This document shows, one piece after another, positions 24,313 through 32,329 of a DNA stretch of 64,000 nt. The stretch is from assembly GCF_019468565.1 (NCBI RefSeq), contig NZ_CP080521.1, forward strand, positions 620,001-684,000, read 5' to 3'. A program made the position numbers and the translations under genes. Every line of letters starts with the position of its first letter. Positions within the stretch are counted from its first letter, which is position 1. Under the pieces are notes generated by a model that saw nothing but the letters and a program-made list of their open reading frames with translations, searched no databases and was not told the DNA's origin. Source of the stretch: Pseudonocardia sp. DSM 110487. Its GTDB lineage: Bacteria > Actinomycetota > Actinomycetes > Mycobacteriales > Pseudonocardiaceae.

Positions 24313-24981
24313 CTACCGGGTGTGGAGTGTTTCACCGGAGGGCCACGGATCGGTGACGGCGTGCAGCAGCCGATCGATGACCGACAGATCTCCTACAACG
24401 GCGACGCTGCCGTCGGCGCATGCGGTTTCGAGTGTGGCCGGATCGGCCAGCAGGGCGCTGAGCGTCTTGGGCTCCGTGCGGAGCGAGGCGGCTGCCGTTG
24501 CGGGTTCGCCGGGCTGCACCTGAACCCGTCCGGACGCAAGGCGGACCGTCCACGCCCGACCGTCGAGCTCGAGACGGCAAGTCGTCGCCGGTGCCGCGGG
24601 GTCGGGGCGAGCGGCACCTCGCAGGAAGATCAGCACGGACGTGGCGCTGAGCGCGCTCGGCGGCGGGGGTTGCGGGGCGTCCATCCCCCAGTCGCTCAGA
24701 GCCAGCAGGACCGGTTCCAGCTTCCGGCCCCGTTCGGTCAGTTCGTAGACCCGAGGACCGTCGGCGGGCGCCAGTCGCCGGACCACCCCGTTGTGCTCGA
24801 GTTCTCGGAGCCGGTCCGCAAGCAGGTTCGAGCTGACGTGGGGCAGAGCGTGCCGCAACTCGGAGAAGCGCTGAGGCGCCAACAGCAGCTCGCGGACCAC
24901 CAGCAGGGCCCAACGCTCCCCGACGACGTCGAGGGCCCGCGCGATCGCGCACGAGTCCCGATAGCTACGGCTGGTTGGCAT
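24313..24981 (-). CDS. HxlR-family transcriptional regulator with C-terminal SCP2-like domain
   Basis: A 222-residue regulator. Residues ~10-100 form the HxlR winged helix (CAIARALDVVGERWALLVVR, then FSELRHALPHVSSNLLADRL and YELTERGRKL). The C-terminal half (LELDGRAWTVRLASGRVQVQ, LLADPATLETACADGSV) resembles the sterol-carrier-like domain fused to some actinobacterial HxlR proteins, and may bind a hydrophobic ligand. It is divergent from the SDR gene at 25111, with a TTACA/TGTAA inverted repeat between, so it likely controls that gene. Confidence 0.9.
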   Translation of the reverse strand: MPTSRSYRDSCAIARALDVVGERWALLVVRELLLAPQRFSELRHALPHVSSNLLADRLRELEHNGVVRRLAPADGPRVYELTERGRKLEPVLLALSDWGMDAPQPPPPSALSATSVLIFLRGAARPDPAAPATTCRLELDGRAWTVRLASGRVQVQPGEPATAAASLRTEPKTLSALLADPATLETACADGSVAVVGDLSVIDRLLHAVTDPWPSGETLHTR

Positions 24982-25034
24982 GGCCGCCTTCCTCGTCCAA
25001 CTGATCCGAAACTACCACAACTGCTGATTGTTAT

Positions 25035-25046
25035 TTACAACTGTAA
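25035..25046. promoter_or_regulatory. Inverted repeat, possible HxlR operator
   Basis: TTACA-AC-TGTAA is a perfect 5-bp inverted repeat in an AT-rich island of the gap between the divergent HxlR and SDR genes. Position and symmetry suggest the HxlR operator; no binding data. Confidence 0.45.
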
Positions 25047-25110
25047 GAGGTTGACTTTAGCAACCAGTGGCAGTTACCGTTCCCCTCGCACCGGCGCATG
25101 GAGGACGGAC

Positions 25111-25920
25111 ATGAGTGGATTGCTGCTCGAGAAGAAGAACGCTGTGATCTACGGCGGCGGCGGAGCCATCGGGGGCGCCATCGCACGGGTGTTCGCCCGG
25201 GAAGGCGCGAGGGTCTTCGTCGCCGGGCGGACGCAGGCGAAGCTCGACGCCGTGGCGCACGACATCGCCGCGGCGGGCGGAACGGTCGAGACCGCGCACG
25301 TCGACGTTCTCGATGAGCGGGCGGTCCAGGAGCACGCCGATGCGATCGCGGCGACGGCCGGCAGCATCGACGTCGCCGTCAACGCCGTGAGCGTCATGCA
25401 CGACCAGGGGACCCTGCTGGCGGACCTCTCGCTGGAGGAGTTCATGCGGCCGATCGACGGTTTTCTGCGGCCGCTGTTCATCACGAGCAAAGCCGTGGCA
25501 CGGCACATGGGTCGCGAGCGCCCGGGCGTCGTCCTGATCCTGTCCGAACCGGGTGCCAAACTGGCCACCAGCGGCATCCTGGGACACGGCGTGAGCGCCG
25601 CAGGCAAGGAGGCGTTCTCGCGGCTGCTGGCCGCGGAACTGGCACCCGGCAACATCCGGGTCGTCGACATCCGTCCCCACGCCGTCGTCGATGCGCCGGC
25701 AGCGGGTTCCTACACCAAGGACCTCTTCGCACGGTCCGCGGCGGCGACCGGGCAGTCGGTCCAGGAATTCCTCGAAGGCGGGTTGGCGCAGGGGACGCTT
25801 CTGAAGCGGCTGCCCACGCTCACCGAGATAGCGGAGACGGCCGCGTTCCTGGCTTCGGACCGCGCCGGAGCCATGACCGGAACGGTTGCCAATCTGTCAG
25901 GCGGCGCACTTGTGGACTGA
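25111..25920 (+). CDS. SDR-fold protein lacking the catalytic tyrosine
   Basis: A 269-residue SDR-fold protein, clearly related to the one at 7763: both start LLE-x-x-NAV-x-YG-x-GG-x-IG and share VFAREGARVFVAGRT-like strands. The cofactor motif is YGGGGAIGGAIARVF. The active-site strand VVLILSEPGAKLATSGILGHG leads into VSAAGKEAFSRLL: the lysine is present but its tyrosine partner four residues before is serine. NNAG is changed to NAVS. Function unknown, perhaps non-redox. GGAGG precedes the ATG. Controlled, by position, by the divergent HxlR regulator. Confidence 0.85.
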   Translation: MSGLLLEKKNAVIYGGGGAIGGAIARVFAREGARVFVAGRTQAKLDAVAHDIAAAGGTVETAHVDVLDERAVQEHADAIAATAGSIDVAVNAVSVMHDQGTLLADLSLEEFMRPIDGFLRPLFITSKAVARHMGRERPGVVLILSEPGAKLATSGILGHGVSAAGKEAFSRLLAAELAPGNIRVVDIRPHAVVDAPAAGSYTKDLFARSAAATGQSVQEFLEGGLAQGTLLKRLPTLTEIAETAAFLASDRAGAMTGTVANLSGGALVD

Positions 25921-25937
25921 GTCGAACGTCCTCGCAC

Positions 25938-25966
25938 GCCCGGTCGGTGCCTCTCGCCGACCGGGC
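25938..25966. terminator. Hairpin between convergent genes
   Basis: GCCCGGTCGG and CCGACCGGGC are perfect 10-bp arms with a 9-base loop, placed 17 bases after the SDR stop and 28 bases before the stop of the convergent hydratase-like gene. No T-run follows. Confidence 0.6.
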
Positions 25967-25994
25967 ACGCGTGGTAGTTGCCGTACCGGACGGA

Positions 25995-26771
25995 CTATCC
26001 GCCGAAGCTGAACGCCACCTCGCCGAGCTCTCCGAAAGCGGCGCGCACCTCGTCGCCCGGTCCGACGGGCACGGGTGCGGTCGTCGTTCCGGTGGTGACG
26101 AGCTCGCCCGCGTGCAGCCCGCGTCCGTGCCGGCGCAGGTCCTCGACGATCCAGACGAGCGCGTTGCGCGGATCGCCGAGCACGTTGCCGCCACTCCCCG
26201 TCGCGGCCCGCTCCCCGTTGATCCACACCTCTGTTCCCCATGTGGACAGGTCGTGCTCCGCCCAGCCCGGCACCTCGGGGCCGAGCACGAACCGGCCGGC
26301 GCAGGCGCAGTCGGCGAGCAGTTGGGCCCCACCGACCGTCTCGTAGCGGGCGAACCGCGAGTCGGGCACCTCGACCGCCAGGTGCAGCCCGTCGACCGCG
26401 GCAACGATCTCGTCCGGGCCCGCGTCCGGCGCGACGTCGGCGCCCATGAGGTAGGCGAACTCGGCCTCGACCACGCGCATGTGCATGCCGTCGCTGGCCA
26501 GCACGTCTCCGGGGTCGTGCCGGAACCGTTCGAACAGCGGGCCGGGCAGCGGGCCGGTCACCCCGATGTGCGCCTGGCCCGACGCGGTGGTCGCCGCGAT
26601 CTTCCAACCGTAGGACCGCCCCGCGCGCCCGCCGATCGCGAGCTGCACGGCGAACCCCTCCGCGTCGTCCCGTGGCCGGACGTCGTCGGGGAGCGCGGCG
26701 ATCCGCTCCCCGGACGTCCAGGCGTTCCACAGGACGTCGGCCGCGGCGCCGGCGCGGTTCGCGTCAGACAT
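25995..26771 (-). CDS. Fumarylacetoacetate-hydrolase-family / 2-keto-4-pentenoate hydratase-like protein
   Basis: A 258-residue protein of the MhpD/FAH fold. Motifs are GYKIG-like YGWKIAATTASGQAHIGV, GPLPGPLFERF, VVEAEFAYLMGADV (metal ligands E-x-E) and VPDSRFARYETVGGAQLLAD; the tail KAGD-like region is VGPGDEVRAAFGELG. Family members hydrate 2-hydroxy-dienoates in aromatic meta-cleavage or hydrolyse acylpyruvates, with Mg. The ATG at 26771 lies inside the end of malQ (8-bp overlap), so it is translationally coupled to it, an odd pairing since no aromatic pathway genes adjoin. Confidence 0.87.
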   Translation of the reverse strand: MSDANRAGAAADVLWNAWTSGERIAALPDDVRPRDDAEGFAVQLAIGGRAGRSYGWKIAATTASGQAHIGVTGPLPGPLFERFRHDPGDVLASDGMHMRVVEAEFAYLMGADVAPDAGPDEIVAAVDGLHLAVEVPDSRFARYETVGGAQLLADCACAGRFVLGPEVPGWAEHDLSTWGTEVWINGERAATGSGGNVLGDPRNALVWIVEDLRRHGRGLHAGELVTTGTTTAPVPVGPGDEVRAAFGELGEVAFSFGG

Positions 26772-28731
26772 GTCCGTCATCTTGCCCGCCCCGGCGCAGG
26801 CGCAGCTGGTCGACCACCACGCGCACGCGCGGGTCGTCGCGCAGCTCCTCGAGCGTGACGGGCAGGGGGAGCCGCCAGTTGGGGTACTCGTCGATCGTGC
26901 CGGGGAGGTTGGGCTGGCGGACCTCGCCCACCACGTCGTACGGCGAGACGAGCGCCAGGCGCGAGCGGCTGCGCGCAAGCAGCGCGTGCATCGCGACGAC
27001 GAGCTGGTCCTCCCCGGGATCCGGCCCGTCGACGAGGCCCTCCTCGCGGAGCAGCTCGACGAGCTCCAGCCGGTCGACGGTGGCCTTCGCCTCCTCGGCC
27101 GGCACGTCGTCGAGCAGTCCGAGCTCGGCGCGCACCCGGACGTGCTCGCCGCGCAGGAAGCCGGTGGCCGTGGGGAGGTCGTGGGTCGAGATGGTCGCAA
27201 CCGACTGCTCCGGCCACTTCTGCGGGGGCAGCAGCGGCTGGCCCGGCGCGTCCAGGTCCCGGGTGAACCACAGCACCGACGAACCCAGGATGTTTCGCTC
27301 CGCAATGCCCTCGGTGACCTCCGGCTCGACCGTGCCGAGGTCCTCGCCGATCACGAGCGCCCCGGCGAGGTGGGCCTCGAGGGTCAGCACGGCGAGCATG
27401 ACGTCGGCGTCGTAGTGCACGTACGTGCCCCGGTCCGGGCGCTCGCCCGGCGGCACCCACCACAGCCGCCACAGCCCGGAGACGTGGTCGATGCGCAGCC
27501 CGTCGGCCTGGCGGAGCAGGGCGCGCAGGAGGTCGCGGTACGCGGCGTAGCCGGTGGCGTCGAGCCGGTCGGGGCGCCACGGTGGCAGGCCCCAGTCCTG
27601 GCCCTGCTGGCTGAAGGCGTCCGGCGGGGCGCCCACCCGGACGCCCTGAGCGAGCACGTCCTGCAGGGCCCAGCCGTCGGCGCCCTCGGGGTCGCAGCCG
27701 ACGGCGAGGTCGTGCACCACTCGCACGCCGACGGCCCTGGCCGCGTCCCGCACCGCCGCGAGCTGGTCCTGCACCTGCAGCTGCACCCACGCGTGGAACG
27801 CGATCCGCGGGGCCAGCTCCGCCTTCGCGGCCGCGACACCCGTGCCGCCGGGCGTGCGCAGGCCCTCCGGCCACCTGCTCCAGCGGGCACCGTGCCGCTC
27901 GGCGAGCGCGCAGTAGGTGGCGAACTCCTCCAGGTCTGCCCCGATGCCGCGGGGCTCGGGCCTGCCCTCGGAGCGCCACAGCAGCTCCAGCGCCGCGCGC
28001 TTCGCGGCCCACACCCGGTCGTGCTCGATCCGCCCACCCGAGAACTCGGGGCGCAGCGCGTCGACCTCCGCCCGGCTCACCGAGTCGGTTCGGGCGTAGG
28101 CGCTGAGGTCGGTGATCCGCAGCGCGAGCGGCGTACCGAAACGCCTGCTCGACGGTGTGTAGGGCGACGGCTGCACCGGAGGGACCGGAGTGATCGCGTG
28201 CAGCGGGTTCAGCAGCACCGCTCCCGCACCGTGCTCCGCGCCGGTCCACGCCGTGAACGCCCGGAGGTCGCCGAGGTCCCCGATGCCCCACGAGCCTGCC
28301 GAGCGCAACGCGTAGAGCTGCAGCATCCACCCCCATCCGCGTGACGGCTCGGGGAGCGCGGGGGGCGCCACGACGACGGTCACGTCCTGCGCGCCCAGCT
28401 CGAGGCGGTACCAGCCCGGTTCCAGCCCCGCCGGGATCTCGGTGACCTCCCGCCGTTCGCCCGCGGCATCGACGAGCACGCCGGGCTCGGGGAGGGCGCG
28501 CGAGGAGTCCGTGCGGACCGCGATGGTGCCGGGCAGTCGCCCGCTCGCCGCCCGCTCGCGGGCCGCGGCCAGTGCCCCACGTCGCGCATCCGGGCTGCCG
28601 GCGTCGACATCGAGCAGGCCGAGCACCCGGACGACGACCTCGGGATCCACCTGGACCGGGCGGCGGTCTCCGTCCCGATAGCTCGTCGCGACACCGTGCG
28701 CGGTCGCCAGTTCGATCAGCTCGCTGTCCAC
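26764..28731 (-). CDS. malQ: 4-alpha-glucanotransferase (amylomaltase)
   Basis: A 655-residue GH77 enzyme that transfers alpha-1,4-glucan segments in maltodextrin and glycogen metabolism. GSWGIGDLGDLRAF, HAITPVPPVQPSPYTPSSRR and the three catalytic acids can be placed: DGLRIDHVSGLWRLWW (nucleophile Asp), VIGEDLGTVEP (acid/base Glu) and TISTHDLPTATGF (Asp). The N-terminal ~90 residues are the extra domain of actinobacterial MalQ. GTG start after GGGGAAGGGAACG. It overlaps the downstream FAH-family gene. The 275-bp gap to the divergent gene at 29007 holds its promoter; no regulator was identified. Confidence 0.95.
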   Translation of the reverse strand: MDSELIELATAHGVATSYRDGDRRPVQVDPEVVVRVLGLLDVDAGSPDARRGALAAARERAASGRLPGTIAVRTDSSRALPEPGVLVDAAGERREVTEIPAGLEPGWYRLELGAQDVTVVVAPPALPEPSRGWGWMLQLYALRSAGSWGIGDLGDLRAFTAWTGAEHGAGAVLLNPLHAITPVPPVQPSPYTPSSRRFGTPLALRITDLSAYARTDSVSRAEVDALRPEFSGGRIEHDRVWAAKRAALELLWRSEGRPEPRGIGADLEEFATYCALAERHGARWSRWPEGLRTPGGTGVAAAKAELAPRIAFHAWVQLQVQDQLAAVRDAARAVGVRVVHDLAVGCDPEGADGWALQDVLAQGVRVGAPPDAFSQQGQDWGLPPWRPDRLDATGYAAYRDLLRALLRQADGLRIDHVSGLWRLWWVPPGERPDRGTYVHYDADVMLAVLTLEAHLAGALVIGEDLGTVEPEVTEGIAERNILGSSVLWFTRDLDAPGQPLLPPQKWPEQSVATISTHDLPTATGFLRGEHVRVRAELGLLDDVPAEEAKATVDRLELVELLREEGLVDGPDPGEDQLVVAMHALLARSRSRLALVSPYDVVGEVRQPNLPGTIDEYPNWRLPLPVTLEELRDDPRVRVVVDQLRLRRGGQDDGHV

Positions 28732-29006
28732 ACCGTTCCCTTCCCCTGGACCCGCCCAAGCATGCCGCTGCCGGGCAAGCGATCACGCTTTGGCCCGTGA
28801 CCTGCGGCAACACGCTCCTCGTCGCTCCCTGCTCAGATCAGGAACAGGTGCTAGGTTCCCTCCGGCGGGCTCCCGCACGGCAGGGCGGTCCACAGCCGCT
28901 GGACGTCCGCCGCGGGGCGAAGGCGGATGCGGAGCGGAGAGCGCCGGGACATGGCAGAGCGGGCGGGCGGATCATCCAGGCGGCGCCCCGCGGGCGGGGG
29001 AATCCG

Positions 29007-30737
29007 ATGAACACGCTCGTTCTGATCGGGCTGGTGCTTGTCCTCGCGGGGTTCGTCCTGCTCGCCATGCGGTTCGCGCCGCGGGTGCGCAGGCAGTTCG
29101 CCGCGACGGCCGCCCAGCCGCGCACGGTGGCAGACCTCGTCCGGCTCCGGGAGCAGACGGTCGTCCACGGGGCGCAGCCCACCCCCGCTCCCCGAGCCGC
29201 CGCTGCGTCGGCCGCCCGGCCCGAGCCGCCCGCGCCTCGCGTTGCGCCGGTCGCCGCCGCGGTGCCGGCCCAGCCAGGGCCGGGCCGGGCCGCGGCGGAG
29301 CGGTCGGTGCCCGCGTTCGTGCCGCCACCGCCTCGTCCCACTCCCGTTGCCGGGCGGGTGCGGCGGGAGTCGGCGGAGCTGCCGCCGTCCCTCGACGGCG
29401 ACAACTCGCCGTGGCAGCGCGGCGCCCGGATGGCCGTCGGGCTCGGGGGTGGGCAGCCGTGGCGGGAACCTCCCGCGCCGCCCACGCCGCTGCGAATCGT
29501 GCCGGCCCCGGAGCCGCCCGCCCCGGTGGAGGCCGCCGCGCCAGCCGAACCGGAGGCGCTGATGCGGCTGGTTCCGGCCGAGCCCGAATCACGAACGGAT
29601 GCGCCGGAGGAGCCGAGCGAGGCGACTGCCCCGGCCGAGCAGGTGTCCGTCCGGCTCGTGCCGGCGGAGGCCGCCCCGGCGCAGGATCCGCCCGAGCCCG
29701 CGGAGGCTGTTGCCCGGCGGCAGGCCGTCTGGATCGAGCCAGAAGCGGTTGGTAAGCCCTCCGAGCAGGTGCCCGCCCAACCCGTGCCGGTCGAGGACGT
29801 CCCTGCGGAATCGCAGGCCGTCTGGATCGAGCCGGCCGCGGCCGGCGTGCCGGAGCGTGAGAACGTGGATCCGCCCGAATCGGAGCCAACGAAGGGGGAG
29901 ATCCCGATCCCGGACGGATGGGACGACATCGAAGCCGAGGACGTCCCGGCAGGCGCCGTGCCGGACCGGTTCGCCGAGGAGCGATCCGCGGTCCCCGACG
30001 AGCAGGCGGAGCGCCGTCGCGGCCGGCAGACGCCCGACGAGCGGGCCGCAGAGCAGGCCGCGGCCGATCTCGCCCTGCTGCGGACATTCGGGTTCGCCGA
30101 CCCCGGGCTGCGCCCGGACAGCGCCCCCGTGGTCGCGATGGAACGTCCGGACGAGGAGGAGCCGCCTGCCGAGCCCGGTGACGCGCAGCCCGTGCGGTAC
30201 CGGGTGATCCGCCGAGACGGCACGATCGTGGGCGGTGCCACCGTCACGCTGCTCGACGACCGCGGCGGTGACGTGGCCGCCGGTGCCGCCGACGCCGAGG
30301 GGCGGGGCGAGGTGCTCGCTCCAGCGGCCGGTGGCTACGTGCTCGTCTCCACCGCGGCGGGACACCAGCCCGGCGCCGTGGCGATCACGGTGTCCGGGGC
30401 GGCCACCGAGATCGACGTGCTCATCGCGCGCTCGGCGTCCGTGTCGGGATCCGTCGTCGGCGAGGACGGCCCGATCGCGGGTGCCCGCGTCACGCTCGTG
30501 CAGGACGGCGAGGCCGTCGACGCGGTCGACACGGCGGACGACGGCACGTATCGGATCAGCGACATCGGGTCCGGTGAGTACGGGCTGTCGGTGGCGGCGC
30601 ACGGGTGCCGGCCGGTGGCCGTCGTGCTCGACGTGGAGGAGGAGGCTGACGTGCGCCACGACGTCGAGCTCGAGCCCGCGAGCCCGGTGGCCGACAGCGA
30701 CCTCGTCGAGGACGACGCACTCAGCGGCCTGCGCTGA
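29007..30737 (+). CDS. Membrane-anchored Pro/Ala/Glu-rich protein with two carboxypeptidase-regulatory-like domains
   Basis: A 576-residue protein. One N-terminal transmembrane helix (residues ~4-22) is followed at once by basic residues (FAPRVRRQF), which by the positive-inside rule puts the bulk in the cytoplasm. Residues ~35-390 are low-complexity, rich in Pro, Ala and Glu, with repeats of RLVPAE and QAVWIEP. Residues ~400-560 hold two beta-sandwich repeats of the CarboxypepD_reg type (YRVIRRDGTIVGGATVTLLD; SVSGSVVGEDGPIAGARVTL, DDGTYRISDIGSGEYGLSV). Function unknown. The lipase-like gene follows after two bases, so they form an operon. Confidence 0.8.
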   Translation: MNTLVLIGLVLVLAGFVLLAMRFAPRVRRQFAATAAQPRTVADLVRLREQTVVHGAQPTPAPRAAAASAARPEPPAPRVAPVAAAVPAQPGPGRAAAERSVPAFVPPPPRPTPVAGRVRRESAELPPSLDGDNSPWQRGARMAVGLGGGQPWREPPAPPTPLRIVPAPEPPAPVEAAAPAEPEALMRLVPAEPESRTDAPEEPSEATAPAEQVSVRLVPAEAAPAQDPPEPAEAVARRQAVWIEPEAVGKPSEQVPAQPVPVEDVPAESQAVWIEPAAAGVPERENVDPPESEPTKGEIPIPDGWDDIEAEDVPAGAVPDRFAEERSAVPDEQAERRRGRQTPDERAAEQAAADLALLRTFGFADPGLRPDSAPVVAMERPDEEEPPAEPGDAQPVRYRVIRRDGTIVGGATVTLLDDRGGDVAAGAADAEGRGEVLAPAAGGYVLVSTAAGHQPGAVAITVSGAATEIDVLIARSASVSGSVVGEDGPIAGARVTLVQDGEAVDAVDTADDGTYRISDIGSGEYGLSVAAHGCRPVAVVLDVEEEADVRHDVELEPASPVADSDLVEDDALSGLR

Positions 30738-30739
30738 CC

Positions 30740-31570
30740 GTGCCTCACGTCGAGGGCAGGCTGCCCGGCGTCGGCGGGGTGGAGCTGTTCTGGCAGGGCT
30801 GGCTCCCCGCGGGCGATCCGCGCGGGGTGGTGCTGCTCTGCCACGGGCTCGGTGAGCACTCCGGGCGCTACGGCACCGTGGTCGACGCGCTCGTCCCCGA
30901 CGGCTGGGCCGTGTACGGCGTCGACCACCGCGGCCACGGCCGTTCCGGAGGCCGGCGTGCCCACCTGCGCCGCTACGCCGACTGGCTGGCCGATTTCGAC
31001 GCCTTCCGACGCGTGATCGTCGCCCGCCATCCCGGCCTGCCGGTGTTCCTGGTCGGCCACAGCATGGGCGGCCAGATCGCGCTCGCGTACGCGCTGGACC
31101 ACGAGGCCGACCTCGCGGGGCTCGTCCTGTCCGCGCCCGCGCTCGCGAACAACACGGTGCCGAAGGCCGCGGTCGGCGTGCTCAGGGCCGTCGGGAAGGT
31201 CGTGCCCACGCTCCGTCCGGCGGGCATCGACGCCTCGAAGATCAGCAAGGACCCCGCGGTGTACGAGGCGTACCAGGCCGACCCGTTGGTGCACCACGGC
31301 CGTCCGACCCTCGGCCTCTCCTCGGCGCTCGTGGGGCAGTTCGGGGTGCTCCCGGAGCGGGCACGTGATCTGCGCCTGCCGGTGCTCATGCAGCACGGCG
31401 CGCTGGACGCGATCGTCGACCCGTCCGGCTTCCGCCGCATGGAGGCCGCATGCGGTTCCCCCGACCTCACGGTCCGCTGGTACGAGGGGCTCTGGCACGA
31501 GATCTACAACGAGCCAGAGCGCGCCACCCCGCTCGGCGATCTCCGCGACTGGCTCGCCGCCCACGTTTGA
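30740..31570 (+). CDS. Monoacylglycerol lipase-like alpha/beta hydrolase
   Basis: A 276-residue serine hydrolase of the Hydrolase_4/MGL group, close in pattern to mycobacterial monoglyceride lipase. LLCHGLGEHSGRY is the HGxxEH oxyanion motif, VDHRGHGRSGG follows, FLVGHSMGGQIAL holds the catalytic serine, LMQHGALDAIVDP the aspartate and EGLWHEIYNEPER the histidine. All triad residues are present. It probably releases glycerol and fatty acid from monoacylglycerols. GTG start two bases after the upstream stop, indicating coupling to the membrane-anchored protein; a hairpin follows the stop. Confidence 0.93.
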   Translation: MPHVEGRLPGVGGVELFWQGWLPAGDPRGVVLLCHGLGEHSGRYGTVVDALVPDGWAVYGVDHRGHGRSGGRRAHLRRYADWLADFDAFRRVIVARHPGLPVFLVGHSMGGQIALAYALDHEADLAGLVLSAPALANNTVPKAAVGVLRAVGKVVPTLRPAGIDASKISKDPAVYEAYQADPLVHHGRPTLGLSSALVGQFGVLPERARDLRLPVLMQHGALDAIVDPSGFRRMEAACGSPDLTVRWYEGLWHEIYNEPERATPLGDLRDWLAAHV

Positions 31571-31571
31571 T

Positions 31572-31604
31572 CGCTCCGAGCTCGGCCCAACGGCCCGAGG
31601 AGCG
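31572..31604 (+). terminator. Hairpin directly after the lipase-like gene
   Basis: CGCTCC (31572-31577) pairs with GGAGCG (31599-31604) and CTCGG with CCGAG inside, forming a stem immediately downstream of the stop at 31570. No T-run, so a stem-only terminator at best. Confidence 0.45.
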
Positions 31605-31714
31605 CCCTGAACAACTCAGGCCTACTGCGCGGCGCCTTGCCCGGACATTACGGCGCGGATCCCGCGCGCTGGGAGCAAGTGGAAATCCGGGGTGGGATGT
31701 GTTCATATACGCGC

Positions 31715-31795
31715 ATGTCGCCCGCCGCGGTTCTCGGAGAGATCTGGGGCTCTCGTCGCGCGGACGCTTTCGACCAGTGCTGTCGCCCGAGCTGA
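31715..31795 (+). CDS. Possible cysteine-containing leader ORF upstream of cysteine dioxygenase
   Basis: A 26-codon ORF, MSPAAVLGEIWG...FDQCCRPS, ends 45 bases before the cysteine dioxygenase start; an in-frame ATG at 31697 would add MCSYTR, with another cysteine. TCATAT ends six bases before the ATG at 31715, the spacing of a leaderless -10 box although it does not fit TANNNT. Adjacent Cys codons near the stop recall the cysteine-responsive leader ORFs known from mycobacteria. No conservation data; it may be chance. Confidence 0.3.
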   Translation: MSPAAVLGEIWGSRRADAFDQCCRPS

Positions 31796-31840
31796 CCTTC
31801 CCCGTCCGCTCGAAGCTGCTGCCATCACTGGAGTTCCCCC

Positions 31841-32329
31841 GTGCTGCTGCACGCCCCCACACCGCTCGCGCTCGGTGATCTCACCGCCCTGACCCGCGAG
31901 GTCGCCGCCGAAGTGCGCGCGGGCCGCCACCCCGTCCACGTCGACCCGGAGCGGCGCTGGTACCGGCTGCTGCGCAGCGACGAGTACCTCGACGTGTGGC
32001 TGATCAGCTGGGCCACCGAGCAGACCGCGGAGCTGCACGACCACGCAGGCTCGCTCGGCGCGCTGACGGTCGTGTCCGGCAGCCTCGTCGAACAGCGCTG
32101 GGCCGGGAACGGGCTGCGTTCGCGGCGGGTGCGCGCCGGGCGCAGCCTCGGCTTCCCGCTGGGGCACGTGCACGACGTCGGCAACACCGAGCCGACGCCC
32201 GCGGTATCGGTGCACGCGTACTCTCCTCCGCTGACCGCGATGTCGTATTACGCGGTCGAACCGGGCGCGCGGTTGCGTCGCACCCGCAGCGTGCTGGTGG
32301 AGTCGGGTTCGTCGGAGGGAGTGGGATGA
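31841..32329 (+). CDS. Cysteine dioxygenase, bacterial type I
   Basis: A 162-residue cupin that oxidises cysteine to cysteine sulfinate with non-haem iron. Cupin motif 1 is ELHDHAGSLGALTVVSGSL (two iron-binding histidines; the motif glutamate is absent, as usual in bacterial CDOs) and motif 2 is FPLGHVHDVGN (third histidine). HAYSPPLTAMSYY near the end carries conserved substrate-side residues. GTG start. It overlaps the rhodanese gene by ATGA; this pairing is recurrent in actinomycetes and implies sulfur handling after cysteine oxidation. The 236-bp upstream region beyond the hairpin holds a possible leader ORF. Confidence 0.92.
   Translation: MLLHAPTPLALGDLTALTREVAAEVRAGRHPVHVDPERRWYRLLRSDEYLDVWLISWATEQTAELHDHAGSLGALTVVSGSLVEQRWAGNGLRSRRVRAGRSLGFPLGHVHDVGNTEPTPAVSVHAYSPPLTAMSYYAVEPGARLRRTRSVLVESGSSEGVG

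Noticed and set aside
28732..29006. Riboswitch or small RNA in the malQ-29007 gap
   Set aside because: No recognised riboswitch core or terminator; the gap can hold the two divergent promoters and nothing more could be supported.
31692..31892. 66-codon ORF ending in a CCC-containing peptide inside the cysteine dioxygenase start
   Set aside because: Overlaps the cysteine dioxygenase coding region in another frame; the Cys run is produced by the GTGCTGCTGC sequence of the real start.
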